The notes under the pieces: generated by a model | Told to the model about the DNA's origin: nothing | What the model saw: only the letters and a program-made list of their open reading frames with translations | The model's database searches: none | Part shown: positions 6,685 through 8,791 of the stretch, one piece after another | How positions within the stretch are numbered: position 1 is the stretch's first letter | Layout of the letters: every line of letters begins with the position of its first letter | From: Cellvibrionaceae bacterium | GTDB taxonomy: Bacteria; Pseudomonadota; Gammaproteobacteria; Pseudomonadales; Cellvibrionaceae | Length of the DNA stretch: 8,791 nucleotides | Assembly (NCBI GenBank): GCA_030597965.1 | Contig: JAUVQU010000092.1 | Span: 1-8,791 of the forward strand | Direction: 5' to 3' | Translations under genes and position numbers: made by a program

Positions 6685-8361
6685 CTATTGTTTGGAAACG
6701 GTTACCGTTACTTCTTTACTTTCTTTCCAGCCATAACGAACCGCTTTAGCGGTAATTTTACTCCCTGCTTTAACATCTATGGGCCCTGTGTATACCTGCA
6801 ATTTACCATCATTAATTTGATAGCCTAAGGATGCACCTTTCGATGCAGAAGACAGAACAACACGCCCGTTTTCAAAGGTTACTTTGGGTGTGGCGGTTAC
6901 GGCTATTTTTCCATCCGGCTTAAAGTCAGCGACCATTTCTGCCTCTGGCGTTTCGCTCCAATCTTCCACACGGCCTTGCCATGCAGCCAAAGCATCACGC
7001 ATCCGATTTAAAATTTCTTGGTACTCAAGACTTGTCACCAGATTATTCAGTTCATGCGGGTCATTGAGCGTATCGTAGAGCTGCTCTTCACCCGGAGCTT
7101 CAAACCAGCGACGCTGATCGGCGTTTAATTTTCCATCGGCATAAAGTTGCTTCATTTCCAGCACCATATCCAGATTGTCGCGATAGGTTAATTTGTGCCC
7201 TCCCTCCTGCTCTGGATACCAACTGCGAATGTATTTATAACGGTTATCGCGGACAGCACGTTGACGATCCTGAACCACATCTATGCGATCACGTGATGCA
7301 TAGATATATTGTTGCGATTCATCGTTTACAAAATCGTGCCCCTGCTGATATTCGGGTATTGCTTCACCGGCTAACGACAAAATAGTCGGCGCAAAATCCA
7401 CAAAACTAATCATGCGAGTTTCAATACCACCACCATCAACATTTGCGGAAACACCCTCTGGGCGATAAGCTTCCGGCCAGCGAATAATCATCGGGACTTT
7501 AAGACCCGAATCAAAGAGTTCACGCTTGGCCCGCGGCAAGCCATCACCATGGTCAGTCGTCCAGATCACAATCGTGCTATCCGCCAAACCATCCGTTTCC
7601 AGCTGCGCAAGAATTTCACCTACCTGGGCGTCCATAATTGTAATATTGTTGTAGTGACGAGCAACATCCGCTCGCACAGTAGCGGTGTCTGGATAATATG
7701 GAGGCAGAATGACATCTTCTGGCGAGGTCAAAGGCAGGCCTTCTATGCTCGGCTCTGTATACTTACGAAGCACCTGCATAACCAGATGCATCACACTGTT
7801 AGGCCATTCACCCAAAGGACGCATCACACCACTTTCGTGTGTGACGTTGAAATTTACAAGTCCGTAAAACGGCTGACCTTCTTCACGATCACGCCAAAGG
7901 TTTTTACCACGTTCGTCGTGCCAAATAGAAAAAGGACCACTACCTGCCATGGGACCACTGAACTGATAATCCAGTTTGTCATTCGTCCAGGTGTAATAAC
8001 CGGCGACACGTAATAATTCTGGATAAGCTTTGGTATTCACCGGCGGCACGGCTTTATAGCCACCGACAGGCTTAGGCGCACTGGAAGTGCGCATGTGCTG
8101 CCCACCAAAAGAAATTTGGTGCATACCCATAATATGAGCTGCCCGACTAGGAGCGCACACACCCGCCGCCGTATAGACATTGGTGTAGCGTGTGCCCTCA
8201 TTTGCCAGCTTATCGATATTCGGCGTTACGGCCACTTCATCACCAAAAGCACCGACGCGGGAACTCATGTCTTCGGCCATTAGCAATAAAATATTGGGTC
8301 TTATTTCTGCAGCAGAAAATGATGAAAAAAGTAGTAGTAAAATAAAAAATGGTTTACTCAT
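6685..8361 (-). CDS. S1-family sulfatase, N-sulfoglucosamine sulfohydrolase-like, with C-terminal beta-sandwich-like domain
   Basis: A periplasmic sulfatase of 558 residues from the ATG at 8359-8361. An in-frame GTG at 8407-8409 would add 16 charged residues, but it lies at the base of a stem-loop and would bury the signal peptide, so I prefer the ATG. From it, residues 1-18 form a clean signal peptide (M-S-K, then a hydrophobic run, S-F-S-A-A). The formylglycine motif is C69-A-P-S-R73 (Cys codon 8155-8157), followed by x4-M-G rather than T-G. Likely active-site residues: E30, D31, K129, D131, H175, D270, H271 and K279. E-D for D-D, K-x-D for K-x-H and D-H for D-N all point to the N-sulfoglucosamine sulfohydrolase-like group. 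Residues about 485-558, rich in V, T and K, look like an Fn3-associated or chitobiase C-terminal-like module, perhaps for glycan contact. It follows the TonB receptor by 63 bases. No Shine-Dalgarno is visible, only an A-rich leader. Confidence 0.92.
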   Translation of the reverse strand: MSKPFFILLLLFSSFSAAEIRPNILLLMAEDMSSRVGAFGDEVAVTPNIDKLANEGTRYTNVYTAAGVCAPSRAAHIMGMHQISFGGQHMRTSSAPKPVGGYKAVPPVNTKAYPELLRVAGYYTWTNDKLDYQFSGPMAGSGPFSIWHDERGKNLWRDREEGQPFYGLVNFNVTHESGVMRPLGEWPNSVMHLVMQVLRKYTEPSIEGLPLTSPEDVILPPYYPDTATVRADVARHYNNITIMDAQVGEILAQLETDGLADSTIVIWTTDHGDGLPRAKRELFDSGLKVPMIIRWPEAYRPEGVSANVDGGGIETRMISFVDFAPTILSLAGEAIPEYQQGHDFVNDESQQYIYASRDRIDVVQDRQRAVRDNRYKYIRSWYPEQEGGHKLTYRDNLDMVLEMKQLYADGKLNADQRRWFEAPGEEQLYDTLNDPHELNNLVTSLEYQEILNRMRDALAAWQGRVEDWSETPEAEMVADFKPDGKIAVTATPKVTFENGRVVLSSASKGASLGYQINDGKLQVYTGPIDVKAGSKITAKAVRYGWKESKEVTVTVSKQ

Positions 8362-8374
8362 ATCGTTTTTTTGA

Positions 8375-8406
8375 AAAGTTGATCGGTTTTTTTGCCGATC
8401 AACTTT
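8375..8406 (-). terminator. Stem-loop between TonB receptor and sulfatase (weak terminator or processing hairpin)
   Basis: Arms AAAGTTGATCGG and CCGATCAACTTT pair perfectly over 12 bp around an 8-base loop, CAAAAAAA on the transcribed strand. It starts 18 bases after the receptor stop. The transcript then reads U, C and seven A, so the U-tract (UUUU, mostly inside the stem) is poor. It could allow partial termination that keeps the receptor mRNA more abundant than the sulfatase downstream; this is inference. Confidence 0.5.
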
Positions 8407-8424
8407 CACCTTTTCACAAATACA

Positions 8425-8791
8425 TCAGAAGCGGTAATTAACAGTTAAACCCAAAGTGCGGCTCGAAGTCTTAGGCAATAATTGCGTATAAGCACCAGCG
8501 CTCAAATTGTTTGGCAAGGAAATAATCGCCGTTGCGTATTGTTTATCTGTAAAGTTTTTAACAAATGCGGTTACGTCCCAAGTATCATCATCACTGATTA
8601 ATCCCATAGAGAAATCAAAGATATTATAAGTTCCTTGAATAGTTTCCGAGTCATTACTAAGGCTTGTAACACTTTCCCCCTGTCCCTGATAGGACACAGT
8701 CGTTCTCAGATCGAAAGGAGAGTCTTCCAGTGAGATGATGTAGTTAGCATTCAAATTAACTTTCCAATCGGGGGAAAATTGCAGGTCTTTA
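8425..8791 (-). CDS. TonB-dependent outer-membrane receptor, C-terminal fragment (cut by window edge)
   Basis: The last 121 residues of a larger protein whose frame stays open to the window edge (first complete codon ends at 8790). There is no real start here: the TTG at 8752-8754 is an internal leucine. The sequence alternates polar and hydrophobic residues in short strands, with W-K-V-N-L-N-A-N-Y, W-D-V-T-A-F-V-K-N-F-T-D-K-Q-Y and a final L-G-L-T-V-N-Y-R-F. The V-K-N-F-T-D-K-x-Y box and the terminal phenylalanine are hallmarks of the last strands of TonB-dependent receptors, where the final aromatic residue serves barrel insertion. In this context it would import oligosaccharides from the sulfated glycan across the outer membrane. 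The specificity-determining plug and loops lie outside the window. Confidence 0.9.
   Translation of the reverse strand, partial: KDLQFSPDWKVNLNANYIISLEDSPFDLRTTVSYQGQGESVTSLSNDSETIQGTYNIFDFSMGLISDDDTWDVTAFVKNFTDKQYATAIISLPNNLSAGAYTQLLPKTSSRTLGLTVNYRF

Noticed and set aside
7549..8013. A 154-codon open frame on the plus strand
   Set aside because: It lies wholly antisense to the sulfatase with intact catalytic motifs, has no signal or domain, and is a shadow frame. The same applies to other short frames antisense to, or in other frames of, the sulfatases and glk.
8362..8409. Sixteen-residue N-terminal extension of the sulfatase from a GTG
   Set aside because: The extension runs through a perfect stem-loop, is charged, and would place the signal peptide internally. 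The ATG at 8359-8361 gives a normal signal peptide.

Overview
The window looks like part of a sulfated-polysaccharide utilisation locus from a marine, Gram-negative gammaproteobacterium. The evidence is four exported, cysteine-type S1 sulfatases, the C-terminus of a TonB-dependent outer-membrane receptor, and an E. coli-type glucokinase. The taxonomic call is inference; there is no rRNA or other marker gene. No glycoside hydrolase, polysaccharide lyase, transposase, tRNA, rRNA or CRISPR array is visible.

The layout is two opposed blocks. On the left, a cytoplasmic protein of unknown function with a cysteine-rich C-terminus (81-956, minus) is divergent from a two-gene sulfatase operon (1138-2538 and 2535-4001, plus). 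The operon genes overlap by 4 bases (GTGA), and both products have a signal peptide plus a C-terminal hydrophobic anchor. The 181-base gap between the divergent transcripts holds a leader stem-loop over the only good Shine-Dalgarno-like sequence and a small inverted repeat. On the right, everything is on the minus strand, in transcription order: receptor C-terminus (8791-8425, cut by the window edge), a stem-loop, a sulfatase with a C-terminal beta-sandwich-like extension (start most likely 8361, ending 6685), a perfect 12-bp inverted repeat, a soluble sulfatase (6475-4994), and glk (4985-3993), which starts 8 bases after that sulfatase. The blocks converge with a 9-base overlap of the coding ends. 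A likely intrinsic terminator for the plus-strand operon lies inside the antisense strand of glk.

Inferred working model: the receptor imports sulfated oligosaccharides across the outer membrane, the four sulfatases desulfate them in the periplasm (two tethered to the inner membrane, two soluble), glycosidases encoded elsewhere release monosaccharides, and Glk phosphorylates glucose (or a related hexose) in the cytoplasm. All four sulfatases carry C-x-P-S-R, so they need a formylglycine-generating or radical-SAM maturase encoded outside this window. They belong to distinct sequence types: 2535-4001 and 6685-8361 share N-sulfoglucosamine-sulfohydrolase-like features, and the other two differ from these and from each other. 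This suggests attack on different sulfate positions or residues of one glycan. The glycan itself cannot be identified from the window.
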